A DNA stretch of 64,000 nucleotides from Propionivibrio dicarboxylicus (GCF_900099695.1 NZ_FNCY01000009.1:79350-143349); one strand, 5' to 3'. Shown: positions 28,285 to 36,986, counted from the first letter of the stretch. A program made the numbers and translations. The notes: generated from the letters alone by a model not told the origin.

Positions 28285-30513
28285 TCACTTTGTCTCGAAA
28301 GTCGTCACGCCATCCCAAGCGGCACCGGGAGGCTCCAACCGGTAACGTGCGATACGATCGACGTAAAGACGATAGAGAGAACACTCGGGACTCTGCCGCA
28401 CCAGGAATTCGAGTTGCACGCCGGCAGCATCCCAGTCCTGACGGCGATAATCGTCCAGCGCCTGAGTCCATCGTGACAGCATATCAACAACCGTCGCATC
28501 GACGTCGCCAACCAGTCCCAGTGGCTCGAAAATCGCCACCGGCTCGTCCTTGCCTTTGACGCGAACCCGGTCGAGCTCGCGATACACAGCCCCGTCGAAC
28601 TGCGCCCGCGTCGTTTCGCTAACGATGATACCAACACCATATTGCTTTGTAATGCCCTCGAGACGGGAGCCGAGATTGACCGCATCTCCCATCACGGTAT
28701 AGGACTTGCGCACGATCGAGCCCATGTCGCCGACCGTCATCGAGCCGGTATTGATGCCGACGCCAATATGCAGGACAGGCCATCCGCGTGCCTGGAATGG
28801 AGCATCGAGCGACCGTAGCGCCTTCTGCATTTCAAGCGCCGTCAGAACGGCACGGCGCGCATGCTCCGGATCAGCGACCGGCGCCCCCCAGAAGGCCATG
28901 ATGGCATCGCCGATGTACTTGTCGAGCGTCCCGCGATTCTTCTGGACAATCTGCGTCATTGCACCGAGATATTCGTTCATCAGCAGGGCCAGATCCTTCG
29001 AGTCGAGGCCTTCCGAAATGCTTGTAAAACCACGCACGTCGGAAAAGAGCACGGTCAACTCCTCCTTCTTGCCTTCCATGCTGTAGCGTTCCGGGTCGCG
29101 CGCCATCTCATCGACCAGTTCGGGCGGCACGTATTGGCCGAACAACTCGGTGAACTGACGCTTGCTGCGCGACTCGACAAAATAGCCCCAGGACATGTTG
29201 AGCGCATAGAGCGACAGAATCAGCACGATCTGGGCCGCCAGTGGCAACACCACCCCCGATGACCAAAGCATCACGTTGAGCGTTGTCACACCGGCTAGGA
29301 CGGCGAACGCCAGCAAGCTCGCCCGTAACGGCGACAGGATCGGCAACAACAGACTCAAAAGCAGCGCAGTGACGGCCACCAACACCGTATCGACGCCGAT
29401 TGCATACGGCGGCTTCTGCGACAGCGCCCCGTCAAGCATGCCGGCGACCAGATTGGCATGGATCTCGACGCCCGGATAGGTATTGCCGACGGGCGTCGAG
29501 CGCAAGTCCATGAGTCCTGGTGCGGTCGTGCCGATCAACACTACCCTGCCGCGCAACTGATCGGGCGACAGTCGCCCGCGCAGCGCATCGACCGCTGACA
29601 GGTACGGGAAGCTCCCCTGCCGGCCGCGGAATGGAATCAAGGCTGCCACATTCTCGTCGACGGGAATGCGTAGCGCCCCCTTCGCCGTCGGCAGGTCGAG
29701 CCATTCGAGCCCGCCGTAATCGCCGCCGGCGCTGGGCCCGTCTTCGGGAAAACCCGGCCAGATCGGCGGCTTGCCGAGCAAGCTGCGTACTACTGCCAAG
29801 GACAAGGACTCGTAGTACTGGCCATTGTGCTCGACCAGCATCGGCACTCGCCGCGACACACCATCGAAGTCGATCAAGGGATTGAAATGTCCGGCAGCGC
29901 CCGCGCTTTTCTGGAATTCGGCGAGATTGGCACCGAAACCATTCCAGTGTGTGAAGGCAATCGGTCGTCCGGCGAAAGCATCGGCAGGCAACGCGGGCGC
30001 CGGTAAGACGCCGCTCTTGCGCGCATCGTCGGCATTGCTGAAATAGTAGCCCAGCACATTCGCATGTCCGCGCAACGATTCGGCGAATTGCCGGTCATAG
30101 TCGAGCGAATCGCGCAAGCGCCCGACCGCTGACTTGAAGGCCGGATCCCCGCGCAATTCCCCGCCAGCGAGCGCGTCGAGCGAACGCAAGCCGGAACTAT
30201 TGTCGGGCTCCGCGAATACCACGTCGAAGCCCAGCACGGCGATGCCATACTCATCGAACAGGCGATCGACCAGCGCCGCCATGGTGTTGCGACTCCATGG
30301 CCAGCGCCCGACTTCCGCCAGGCTGCGCTCGTCGAGGTCGATAATGACGACGCGATCGTCAACACCGCCCTCGGCCGTCAAGCGCAAACGGGCATCGTAA
30401 ATAAAAGCGTCAAGCGTATTGAGCAACGGAATCTGTACGACCTTCGCCGCATGAACCAGAAGTACCACCCCGAAAAGCAAACCGAGGACGATACGGACCA
30501 GATTTCTTTTCAC
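28285..30513 (-). CDS. CHASE2-domain membrane adenylate cyclase (class III)
   Basis: This 742-residue membrane protein has a first helix (about 5-25), a large extracytoplasmic CHASE2 domain (about 30-365), three membrane helices (about 372-445) and a cytoplasmic class III cyclase domain (480-665). Catalytic residues are visible: metal-binding Asp492 (FSDVRGFTS) and Asp536, substrate-selecting Lys532 (LDKYIGDAIMAFWGAP) and Thr606 (KSYTVMGDAVNLGSRLEG), and transition-state Asn613 and Arg617. Lys plus Thr predicts ATP, hence cAMP. A TPR-like helical tail ends the protein. The GTG at 30513 follows AGGGG by seven bases; a TTG at 30531 is an alternative. It lies between the PP2C gene and the phosphodiesterase-like gene. 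Confidence 0.92.
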   Translation of the reverse strand: MKRNLVRIVLGLLFGVVLLVHAAKVVQIPLLNTLDAFIYDARLRLTAEGGVDDRVVIIDLDERSLAEVGRWPWSRNTMAALVDRLFDEYGIAVLGFDVVFAEPDNSSGLRSLDALAGGELRGDPAFKSAVGRLRDSLDYDRQFAESLRGHANVLGYYFSNADDARKSGVLPAPALPADAFAGRPIAFTHWNGFGANLAEFQKSAGAAGHFNPLIDFDGVSRRVPMLVEHNGQYYESLSLAVVRSLLGKPPIWPGFPEDGPSAGGDYGGLEWLDLPTAKGALRIPVDENVAALIPFRGRQGSFPYLSAVDALRGRLSPDQLRGRVVLIGTTAPGLMDLRSTPVGNTYPGVEIHANLVAGMLDGALSQKPPYAIGVDTVLVAVTALLLSLLLPILSPLRASLLAFAVLAGVTTLNVMLWSSGVVLPLAAQIVLILSLYALNMSWGYFVESRSKRQFTELFGQYVPPELVDEMARDPERYSMEGKKEELTVLFSDVRGFTSISEGLDSKDLALLMNEYLGAMTQIVQKNRGTLDKYIGDAIMAFWGAPVADPEHARRAVLTALEMQKALRSLDAPFQARGWPVLHIGVGINTGSMTVGDMGSIVRKSYTVMGDAVNLGSRLEGITKQYGVGIIVSETTRAQFDGAVYRELDRVRVKGKDEPVAIFEPLGLVGDVDATVVDMLSRWTQALDDYRRQDWDAAGVQLEFLVRQSPECSLYRLYVDRIARYRLEPPGAAWDGVTTFETK

Positions 30514-30531
30514 CAGGATCCCCTGACACAA

Positions 30532-31554
30532 TTAGGCATCACCGCGCCGAACACTCCTCGCGCTCGCTTGCGCCACCGAACCGACGCCCCCACCGCACCA
30601 TTCGCGCGAATCATTTCCGCCCCCCCCCCATCCCAGATGCCGGAAAAAGCTCGCCCACCCGCGACGGGCTACCGCGTTCTCTCCGGCAACGCGGACAAGC
30701 ACCACCGAGACATTGTCATGCCCCCCGTGCGCATTGGCGAGGCGCACGAGTTCCGTCGCCGCCGCCTCGACATCGTTCGCCCACCGAATCAGCGTCGCCT
30801 CGATCTCGACGTCTTCAAGCATGTCAGTCAGTCCGTCCGAGCACAGCAGATAGACGTCTCCGGAGACCACGCCATGCGCGGCGATCTCGGCTTGCACCCC
30901 GGAATCAACGCCCAAGGCCCGGGTAATGACATGGCGATGCCGGGCCTGGCGCGCCATGTGCGGCATCAGCAGTCCCTGATCAATCTGTTCCTGCCGCAGA
31001 GAATGATCGCGAGTCAACGAGGAAAGCGCTCCCTCGCGCAAACGATACAGCCTGGAGTCGCCGAGATGCGCGACGATCACTCGATCGTCATGAAAAACGG
31101 CTGCCACCAGCGTCGTTCCCATGCCCGCGTACTGCGGCGTGCGCTGGGCAGCCGCCAGGATCGCTTCGTTCGCCTCATGAATCCGCTGTGCCATCCGGTT
31201 GCGCAAGAATCGTTCGTCGCTTTCCGGACCTTGGCGCCGCACGCGCAAACGCGCCACATCCTCGCGCAGACCTGCCGACAAGCACGTCACCGCCATCGCG
31301 CTGGCGATCTCCCCGGCACTGCGACCGCCAATACCATCCGCAACGAGCGCAAGGCCCTGCGCAGCGTCGGAAAAAACGGCGTCTTCGTTGTGATCGCGTC
31401 GGAGACCGGTGTCGGAACACTCCACCATTTCGAGCGATACGCTCAACGTGCAAAGCCCGGCCGCATCGGCGCTGCCCAGCCCCGGCACGGCGGCGACACT
31501 GCCGTGCTGGCTGGCAATTGAAGCGCCCTCGATGGCGAACCCCGTTGCACGCAT
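30532..31554 (-). CDS. PP2C-type Ser/Thr protein phosphatase
   Basis: This 340-residue phosphatase has a PP2C (PPM) domain at about residues 40-292, with metal-binding motifs TGLRRDHNEDAVF, LVADGIGGRSAGEIAS, HLGDSRLYRLREG, LLCSDGLTDML and GGHDNVSVVLVRV. The catalytic metal centre is complete. It should remove phosphate from Ser/Thr residues, but no kinase or FHA gene is in the window. The last 45 residues form a Gly/Arg-rich tail that crosses a G10 tract and looks poorly constrained. The ATG at 31554 follows GAGGA; a TTG at 31584 is an alternative. It heads the cyclase-phosphodiesterase-ATPase-HD-GYP series. Confidence 0.9.
   Translation of the reverse strand: MRATGFAIEGASIASQHGSVAAVPGLGSADAAGLCTLSVSLEMVECSDTGLRRDHNEDAVFSDAAQGLALVADGIGGRSAGEIASAMAVTCLSAGLREDVARLRVRRQGPESDERFLRNRMAQRIHEANEAILAAAQRTPQYAGMGTTLVAAVFHDDRVIVAHLGDSRLYRLREGALSSLTRDHSLRQEQIDQGLLMPHMARQARHRHVITRALGVDSGVQAEIAAHGVVSGDVYLLCSDGLTDMLEDVEIEATLIRWANDVEAAATELVRLANAHGGHDNVSVVLVRVAGENAVARRGWASFFRHLGWGGGGNDSREWCGGGVGSVAQASARSVRRGDA
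30620..30629. repeat. Mononucleotide C10/G10 tract near the 3' end of the PP2C gene
   Basis: Ten consecutive C residues on the plus strand encode the Gly run in HLGWGGGGNDSREW, just beyond the catalytic domain. One added G gives a stop three codons after the glycines (GRK then TGA); one lost G opens a different 36-residue tail ending at the cyclase start. Confidence 0.85.
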
Positions 31555-31708
31555 GCTGTCCTCGCTCGGACCGTTATCTCCCAAAACACCCTCCGCTACG
31601 ACTGGGCCGGAGAGTCATCCGTCTATTCTGCATGCTTATCCACAGGAAAGATAGCATCCGCTCAGGCGCCGCCGCCTTCCACAGATGCTCGCTGAAGTGC
31701 GACCAGTG

Positions 31709-31738
31709 CTGACACGAACGATCATTTGTCATTAGAAT
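31709..31738 (+). promoter_or_regulatory. Probable sigma-70 promoter of the carbonic anhydrase gene
   Basis: CTGACA (31709-31714) and TAGAAT (31733-31738), each 5/6 to consensus, are separated by 18 bp. They would start transcription about 20 bases before the ATG at 31766. Confidence 0.55.
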
Positions 31739-31765
31739 CGGCGCACGATGTCACCGGAGTTTCCC

Positions 31766-32947
31766 ATGACCACCCCACGCGCGCTGTTTCTGCTGGCGGC
31801 GCTCACAATTTCGTCGACCACGTTCGCCGCCAAGTGGACGCCCATTGGCGGCGGCAAGGACGGCGCACGAATCGAAATCGACACGGCCAGCGTACTGCGC
31901 CCCGAAGAAGGGAAGGTTCGTCTCTGGTACCGCGAAAGCTATGCAGCCCCAAGACGCCCGGAATCGGAAGCGTACTCCTACACGCGACTGACGACGCTCG
32001 GCGAGTTCCAATGCGACAAACGACTCGCTGCAATCGTGCAGCAAAGCTATACGGCGCTCGATGGCTCGGAAGTGAAGGCCGAAGGTTTCGACCCCCGAGA
32101 GGTACGTCCGGTCACACCCGATTCCAGTCTCGAAACGGTCTTCGCCTACGCCTGCCGGCCCAAGACCAAACCGGTCGTCGCCGCGCCGCCGCCACCGCCA
32201 CCGCCGCCCCCCCCCGAGCCCGTCAAGAAAAAGGGCGGCAAGAAAGGGCAAGAGGAACCGGCCCCGCATCCGCACTGGAGTTACGGCGGCGCCACCGGCC
32301 CGGAGAACTGGGGCGTACTTAACCCGGAATACGCGCTCTGCCGGCAAGGCCTGCGCCAGTCACCGATCGACATCCGCAAGACCATCAAGGCCGACCTGCC
32401 GCCGATCCAGTTCGCTTACAAGAGCATTCCGCTCTCGATCGTCGATAACGGCCATAGCATCAAAGTCGACACACCCGACGCCGGCACGATCACCGTTGAC
32501 GGCCAGGTCTATTCGCTCGTGCAGTTCCACTTCCACAAGCCGAGCGAAGAAAAGATCAATGGCAAGACCTACGACATGGTCGCCCACCTCGTTCATCAAT
32601 CGAAGGAAGGCAAACTGGCCGTCGTCGCGGTGCTGTTCGAGGCCGGCAAGAAGGAACATCCGCTGATCCGGGGCCTATGGACCTACCTGCCGCTTGAACA
32701 GGAAAAACCTGTCGTCCGCAAGGATGTCCGCTTCGACCCGACCGACCTTCTACCGGCCAAACGGGCTTATTACACCTTCCTCGGTTCGCTGACGACTCCG
32801 CCTTGCACCGAAGGCGTGCTCTGGCTGGTGCTCAAGACACCGGTTTCGGTCTCGAAGGAACAGTTGGCCGGATTCGCGACGATCTACAAGAACAATGTCC
32901 GGCCGATCCAGCCGGTCAATGAACGCGTCATCAAGGAAGGTCGCTAA
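31766..32947 (+). CDS. Secreted alpha-carbonic anhydrase with N-terminal adhesin-E-like domain
   Basis: This 393-residue precursor has a signal peptide (TTPRALFLLAALTISSTTFA). An N-terminal domain of about 115 residues with two Cys (FQCDKR, FAYACRP) resembles the surface-adhesin E-type domain common in betaproteobacterial exported proteins. A poly-Pro linker and a Lys/Gly patch follow, then an alpha-class carbonic anhydrase (from HWSYGGATGPENWG). Zn ligands are His-x-His in VQFHFHKPSEE and His in MVAHLVHQSKEGK; the TTPPCTEGVLWLVL motif is also intact. It should interconvert CO2 and bicarbonate in the periplasm. The ATG at 31766 follows GGAG by seven bases. A C9 tract lies in the linker. The gene stands alone, divergent from the PP2C gene. 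Confidence 0.9.
   Translation: MTTPRALFLLAALTISSTTFAAKWTPIGGGKDGARIEIDTASVLRPEEGKVRLWYRESYAAPRRPESEAYSYTRLTTLGEFQCDKRLAAIVQQSYTALDGSEVKAEGFDPREVRPVTPDSSLETVFAYACRPKTKPVVAAPPPPPPPPPPEPVKKKGGKKGQEEPAPHPHWSYGGATGPENWGVLNPEYALCRQGLRQSPIDIRKTIKADLPPIQFAYKSIPLSIVDNGHSIKVDTPDAGTITVDGQVYSLVQFHFHKPSEEKINGKTYDMVAHLVHQSKEGKLAVVAVLFEAGKKEHPLIRGLWTYLPLEQEKPVVRKDVRFDPTDLLPAKRAYYTFLGSLTTPPCTEGVLWLVLKTPVSVSKEQLAGFATIYKNNVRPIQPVNERVIKEGR
32207..32215. repeat. Mononucleotide C9 tract in the poly-Pro linker of the carbonic anhydrase gene
   Basis: Nine C residues lie within a CCG/CCA/CCC proline codon run. Slippage here would separate the adhesin-like domain from the catalytic domain. Confidence 0.75.
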
Positions 32948-32958
32948 ACGACGGCAAC

Positions 32959-32980
32959 GATGCCGGCACGGGCCGGCATC
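32959..32980. other. Perfect 9-bp hairpin between convergent genes
   Basis: GATGCCGGC and GCCGGCATC flank a 4-base ACGG loop, between the ends of the carbonic anhydrase gene and tctA. There is no T-run on either strand, so it is at most a weak or factor-assisted bidirectional terminator. Confidence 0.5.
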
Positions 32981-32988
32981 GCCTGCAC

Positions 32989-34500
32989 TCAGTCCTCCTC
33001 ATGGAAGGCTTCTTCGCGCGTCTTGCGGAAGGCCGGTAAGACGACCAGCGCCAGCGCCGCCGCCGACAAGGCCAACAGGGTAGCACTGATCGGACGCGTC
33101 AGAAAAACGGTGAAATCGCCGCGCGAGAGCAACATGGCGCGCCGCAGATATTCCTCCATCATCGGCCCGAGGATGAAGCCTAGCAAGAGCGGCGCCGGTT
33201 CGCATTCGAGCTTGAAGAAGACATAACCGAGGACGCCGAAGGCCGCCATCAGGTGGATGTCGAAGACACTATTGCTAACCGAAAAGGCCCCGATTCCGCA
33301 GATCACGATGATGACCGGGAAGAGCAGGTGATACGGCACGGCCAGCAGGCGGACCCAAATGCCGATCAGCGGCAGGTTGAGAATGACGAGCATGATGTTG
33401 CCGATCCACATCGACGTCACCATGCCCCAGAACAGCGCCGGCTGCTCGACCATCACCGACGGCCCCGGCTGGATCCCCTGCATGATCATCGCACCGGCCA
33501 TCAGCGCCATGACGGCGTTCGACGGAATACCGAGCGTCAGCATCGGGATGAACGACGTCTGCGCGCCTGCGTTGTTTGCCGACTCCGGACCGGCGACGCC
33601 TTCGATGGCGCCGTTACCGAACGTTTCCGGATGCGGTGACAGCTTTTTCTCGAGCGAATACGAGGCGAATGAAGCCAGCATGGCACCGCCGCCGGGCAGG
33701 ATGCCGAGGATTGAACCCAGCGCTGTCCCACGAAAGATCGGGGCGATGATGCGCCGGATCTCGTCACGCGTCGGCATCAGGCTACCGACGCGGGGAATAC
33801 CGGCGGTACGCGCCCCGCCCGCCTCGTGCTCGAGGTTGCGGACGATTTCGCCGATACCGAAGAGGCCCATGGCGACGGCGACGAAGCTGATGCCTTCGGC
33901 GATTTGCGGCTGCTCGAAAGTGAAGCGCGACAGGCCGGAATTGACGTCGGTGCCAACGAGGCCAAGCAAGAGGCCGAGGATGATCATGCAGATTGCCTTG
34001 AGCAGCGAACCGTGTGCGAGAACGACGGAGGCGACAAGGCCGAGCACCATCAGCGAGAAGTATTCGGGCGGACCGAAAGCCAGCGCAAAGGCCGACAGCG
34101 GCGTCGCGAACATCGCGATCAGCAAGGTCGCGAGCGACCCGGCGACGAAGGAACCGACCGCCGAGGTCGTCAAAGCCGCGCCGGCGCGTCCCTGGCAGGC
34201 CATCTTGTAGCCATCAAGCGCGGTCACCACCGACGACGATTCACCGGGCAGATTGACGAGAATCGCGGTCGTCGACCCGCCGTACTGGGCGCCGTAGTAA
34301 ATCCCGGCCAGCATGATCAGCGAGGACACCGGCGGCAGGCTGAAAGTCGCCGGCAGCAACATCGCGATCGTCGCCACGGCACCGAGACCGGGCAACACGC
34401 CGATCAGCGTGCCGAGCAGGACGCCGAAGAAACAGTAAAGCAGATTGGTCATCGACAGTGCGGTCGAAAAACCAATGGCCAGATTATTCAGGAGTTCCAT
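32989..34500 (-). CDS. tctA: Tripartite tricarboxylate transporter large membrane subunit TctA
   Basis: This 503-residue inner membrane protein has about 11-12 hydrophobic helices. It shows the TctA signatures GTLIGVLPGLGAVATIAMLLP, YYGAQYGGSTTAILVNLPGE and LGILPGGGAMLASFASY, the last two being the repeated family motifs. It uses the ion gradient to import the solute brought by the binding protein. It begins 10 bp after tctB and is the last gene of the tctC - hydrolase - tctB - tctA unit. The tail is charged (FRKTREEAFHEED). Substrate is not readable from the permease. Confidence 0.95.
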   Translation of the reverse strand: MELLNNLAIGFSTALSMTNLLYCFFGVLLGTLIGVLPGLGAVATIAMLLPATFSLPPVSSLIMLAGIYYGAQYGGSTTAILVNLPGESSSVVTALDGYKMACQGRAGAALTTSAVGSFVAGSLATLLIAMFATPLSAFALAFGPPEYFSLMVLGLVASVVLAHGSLLKAICMIILGLLLGLVGTDVNSGLSRFTFEQPQIAEGISFVAVAMGLFGIGEIVRNLEHEAGGARTAGIPRVGSLMPTRDEIRRIIAPIFRGTALGSILGILPGGGAMLASFASYSLEKKLSPHPETFGNGAIEGVAGPESANNAGAQTSFIPMLTLGIPSNAVMALMAGAMIMQGIQPGPSVMVEQPALFWGMVTSMWIGNIMLVILNLPLIGIWVRLLAVPYHLLFPVIIVICGIGAFSVSNSVFDIHLMAAFGVLGYVFFKLECEPAPLLLGFILGPMMEEYLRRAMLLSRGDFTVFLTRPISATLLALSAAALALVVLPAFRKTREEAFHEED

Positions 34501-34510
34501 GTGCCGCCCC

Positions 34511-34963
34511 CTATTTCAGCCACGCACCGAGGCTCGACAACGGCAGGCCGAGTCCCTGGATGAAGATCAGGAAGCAGCACAGCGTCGTTCCGGCAGCCAG
34601 CGCCAATTGCGCGGCGACGCTGCCATTCCGGCTGGCGCGCGCCGCCACCAGTACGCTCGCAAAAGTCACGGCGATGAAGCCCGCGTCCTCGACCAGCGCC
34701 CCATAGAGCACCGTCGCCGCAATCACCAGCAGCAGGGGCTTGAGCGCAACGCCGGTAATTCGGTCACGGCGCTTGGCGAGGCAGGCGCGAACGATCAGGA
34801 TGACGCCGAAGACGGCCAGCACCGCCGCCAGCACCATCGGAAAAAATCCCGGCCCCATGCGCGTCGTCGTACCGAACGGATAGTGACGGGCAATAGCGAG
34901 GACAGCGAGGCCGAAGGCGGCGAACATCACCCCCGACCAGAAATCCTTCTCGTTCTTGATCAT
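34511..34963 (-). CDS. tctB: Tripartite tricarboxylate transporter small membrane subunit TctB
   Basis: This 150-residue protein has four hydrophobic helices (around DFWSGVMFAAFGLAVLAI, FFPMVLAAVLAVFGVILIV, LKPLLLVIAATVLYGALV and LALAAGTTLCCFLIFI) and the family motif MGPGFFPM. It partners TctA. The ATG at 34963 (MIKNEKDFWSG) follows GGGAGG eight bases upstream; the open frame further upstream is inside the hydrolase gene. It lies 17 bp after that gene and 10 bp before tctA. Confidence 0.92.
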   Translation of the reverse strand: MIKNEKDFWSGVMFAAFGLAVLAIARHYPFGTTTRMGPGFFPMVLAAVLAVFGVILIVRACLAKRRDRITGVALKPLLLVIAATVLYGALVEDAGFIAVTFASVLVAARASRNGSVAAQLALAAGTTLCCFLIFIQGLGLPLSSLGAWLK

Positions 34964-34980
34964 CTGAACAGCCTCCCGAC

Positions 34981-35904
34981 TCAATCGACACGACGGCCGA
35001 GCCGCACCGCCGTCATGCCGGCAAGCATGTAGCGCTCCGGCGCCGGCATCACGATCACGCAATCGTCATAGGGCGTGCGAACCTCTTCGTTGCCGTCGAG
35101 CGCGATCAGTGTTCCGGCCTTGGCAATCACCTGCATCGAGTCGATGGTTTCGGCAAACCGGAAAGCATCGCTGCGAATGGTAATGGCATCGGTAATGCGC
35201 ACCGTCATCTGCGGCGCGGTCACCACCGAAACGGCCAACCCTGGACAGACGCCGGTCAGGTCAAGGAAGCGCCGCGACACCTGATGTGCAACCTCGACGC
35301 TGGCGCGTTCGAAATGGAAGCCGCATTCGACGAGATAGCCCTGGCGCGGACTCGCTTCGTCGCTGAAATCGGCGAAGTCGCGCAAGCGGCGCCCGGCGCT
35401 ATGGCCGGCGTCGATCACCACATACCCCGGCAGGCCGAGGCGGTGGGCAAAATCGAGACCGCCCCGGGTCGGACCGCTCAGCCCCATCGCCGGCCCCGGC
35501 GTATGCATCGAATGCAGGTCAAGCAAATAGTCGACCGTGGCAAAAAAGCCGCGCAGGGCCCGCGCCCGCGTCAGCTCGGCCGATTGACGCGGACCGTCGA
35601 GCGTCGAGACATCCCAGAGACGGTTGAAATCCTCGTCGATCCAGCGCGAGGCTTCGGGATGCGCGGGATCGAAGCTGGCGAAGGCGCCGACGTTGGCGAA
35701 CGACAGGCTGAGCTTGCCGCGCACCGGCCGCACCGCTTCGCGCAGCAGCGCGTCGACGGCCCAGGCGCCACAGATTTCATTGCCGTGCGTCAGCGCATTG
35801 ATGCAGACATGCGGACCGGCAATGCCGCTATCAAACGTGTGGACGTAATCGATACCGGTATTGCCGGCGCGGTAAATGGACAGGTCGGGCGTCTCAAGAA
35901 ACAT
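34981..35904 (-). CDS. Succinylglutamate desuccinylase/aspartoacylase-family hydrolase (M14-like)
   Basis: This 307-residue zinc hydrolase shows the AstE/AspA active-site set: HGNEICGAWAV (zinc His and Glu), DEDFNRLW (substrate-binding Asn-Arg), YLLDLHSMHTPGP (zinc His) and LVECGFHFE (catalytic Glu). Such enzymes cut N-acyl groups from amino acids or similar amide links. Lying inside a tripartite tricarboxylate transporter operon, between tctC and tctB, it probably acts on the imported compound. The ATG at 35904 (MFLETPDLS) is preferred over a TTG nine bases upstream. No signal peptide is present, so it is cytoplasmic. The true substrate is unknown; N-acetyl- or N-succinyl-amino acids are the best guesses. 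Confidence 0.85.
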   Translation of the reverse strand: MFLETPDLSIYRAGNTGIDYVHTFDSGIAGPHVCINALTHGNEICGAWAVDALLREAVRPVRGKLSLSFANVGAFASFDPAHPEASRWIDEDFNRLWDVSTLDGPRQSAELTRARALRGFFATVDYLLDLHSMHTPGPAMGLSGPTRGGLDFAHRLGLPGYVVIDAGHSAGRRLRDFADFSDEASPRQGYLVECGFHFERASVEVAHQVSRRFLDLTGVCPGLAVSVVTAPQMTVRITDAITIRSDAFRFAETIDSMQVIAKAGTLIALDGNEEVRTPYDDCVIVMPAPERYMLAGMTAVRLGRRVD

Positions 35905-35974
35905 GGCGATCAAATGAAAAACTGAACCGCCGCGACCGAATCATTACGGCCATCGGCGGCAGGATTGAGCGAAA

Positions 35975-36005
35975 GTCGCCGTGCGCCGGGATGGCACACG
36001 GCGAC
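35975..36005 (-). other. Perfect 9-bp inverted repeat between tctC and the hydrolase gene
   Basis: GTCGCCGTG and CACGGCGAC surround a 13-base centre just after the tctC stop. Such a hairpin could stabilise the tctC message or partly stop transcription, giving more binding protein than permease. There is no T-run. Confidence 0.5.
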
Positions 36006-36011
36006 GGCACA

Positions 36012-36986
36012 TTATTCAGTGCGGATATTGGCAGCCTGGACGATCTGACGGTACTTGCTGGTCTCGCCGTCGACGAACTTGGCGAAATCCTTCGGCCCGC
36101 GCACCGAGAGCACCACCCCCGACTCGGTCAATTTCTGCACGACCGACGGCGTCTTCAGCACCTCGACCAGTTCCTTGTTGAGCCGCTGGACAATCGCGTC
36201 CGGCGTCTTGAGCGGCGCGAAGAAGCCCCACCAGATGCTCATATCCAGCCCTTCCAGGCCCTTGGTCTCGGCCAACGCCGGCACATCGGGCAGCACTGCC
36301 GCACGACGCGGTTCGGTCACGCCGTAGGCCTTGAGCTTGCCGGCCTTGACGTGCTGCAGCGACGACGACAAAACAGTGATCGCCAGCGGGATCTGGTTAC
36401 CGAGCAAATCGGTCAGCATCGGCCCCGCGCCCTTGTACGGAACGTGTTCCATGCTGATCTTGGCCTTCTGCTTGATCAGTTCGCCCGACAGATGCAGCGG
36501 CGTGCCGACACCGGACGAGGCGAACGATAGCTTGTCCGGATTGGCCTTGGCATAGGCGAGAAGCTCAGCGGTATTCTTCGGCGCCGTGCCGGGTGCGCCG
36601 ACGAGAATCATCGGCTGCGTGCCGATCATCGTGATCGGCGCCAGGTCCTTCTGTCCGTCATATTTGACCGACGGCGTCGTCAGCTTGGCGATCGAGATTT
36701 CGCTGCCCGAACCGAGCAGAAGCGTGTAGCCGTCGGCCGGCGAACGGATCGCCTTGGCAGCGCCGATGGTGCCGGCGGCACCCGCCGCATTCTCGACCAT
36801 CACCGGTTGGCCGAGGCGCTTGCTCAGTTCCTCGGACACCGTGCGCGCGATCATGTCGTTACTGCCGCCGGGGCTGTAGCAAACGATGACGGTGATCGGC
36901 TTGCTCGGATAGACATCGGCCTGGGCCGCAACGGAAAAGGCCGCCGTCAGCAGGACTACGGAAGTGCGGAAAAATGGCAGTTTCAT
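36012..36986 (-). CDS. tctC: Tripartite tricarboxylate transporter substrate-binding protein (Bug/TctC family)
   Basis: This 324-residue periplasmic binding protein has a signal peptide (MKLPFFRTSVVLLTAAFSVA, cleaved near AQA-DVYPSK) and Bug-family motifs: YPSKPITVIVCYSPGGSNDMIAR, MVENAAGAAGTIG and SSGVGTPLHLSGELIKQ. It would bind a carboxylate in the Bug cleft and deliver it to TctAB. It is first in its operon, behind tandem dyad operators and a TATAAT box. Betaproteobacteria carry many such proteins, and the ligand cannot be read from sequence. Confidence 0.94.
   Translation of the reverse strand: MKLPFFRTSVVLLTAAFSVAAQADVYPSKPITVIVCYSPGGSNDMIARTVSEELSKRLGQPVMVENAAGAAGTIGAAKAIRSPADGYTLLLGSGSEISIAKLTTPSVKYDGQKDLAPITMIGTQPMILVGAPGTAPKNTAELLAYAKANPDKLSFASSGVGTPLHLSGELIKQKAKISMEHVPYKGAGPMLTDLLGNQIPLAITVLSSSLQHVKAGKLKAYGVTEPRRAAVLPDVPALAETKGLEGLDMSIWWGFFAPLKTPDAIVQRLNKELVEVLKTPSVVQKLTESGVVLSVRGPKDFAKFVDGETSKYRQIVQAANIRTE

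Noticed and set aside
32959-32980. Hairpin between the carbonic anhydrase gene and tctA as an intrinsic terminator
   Set aside because: The stem is perfect but neither strand has a T-run, so it is listed only as a hairpin.
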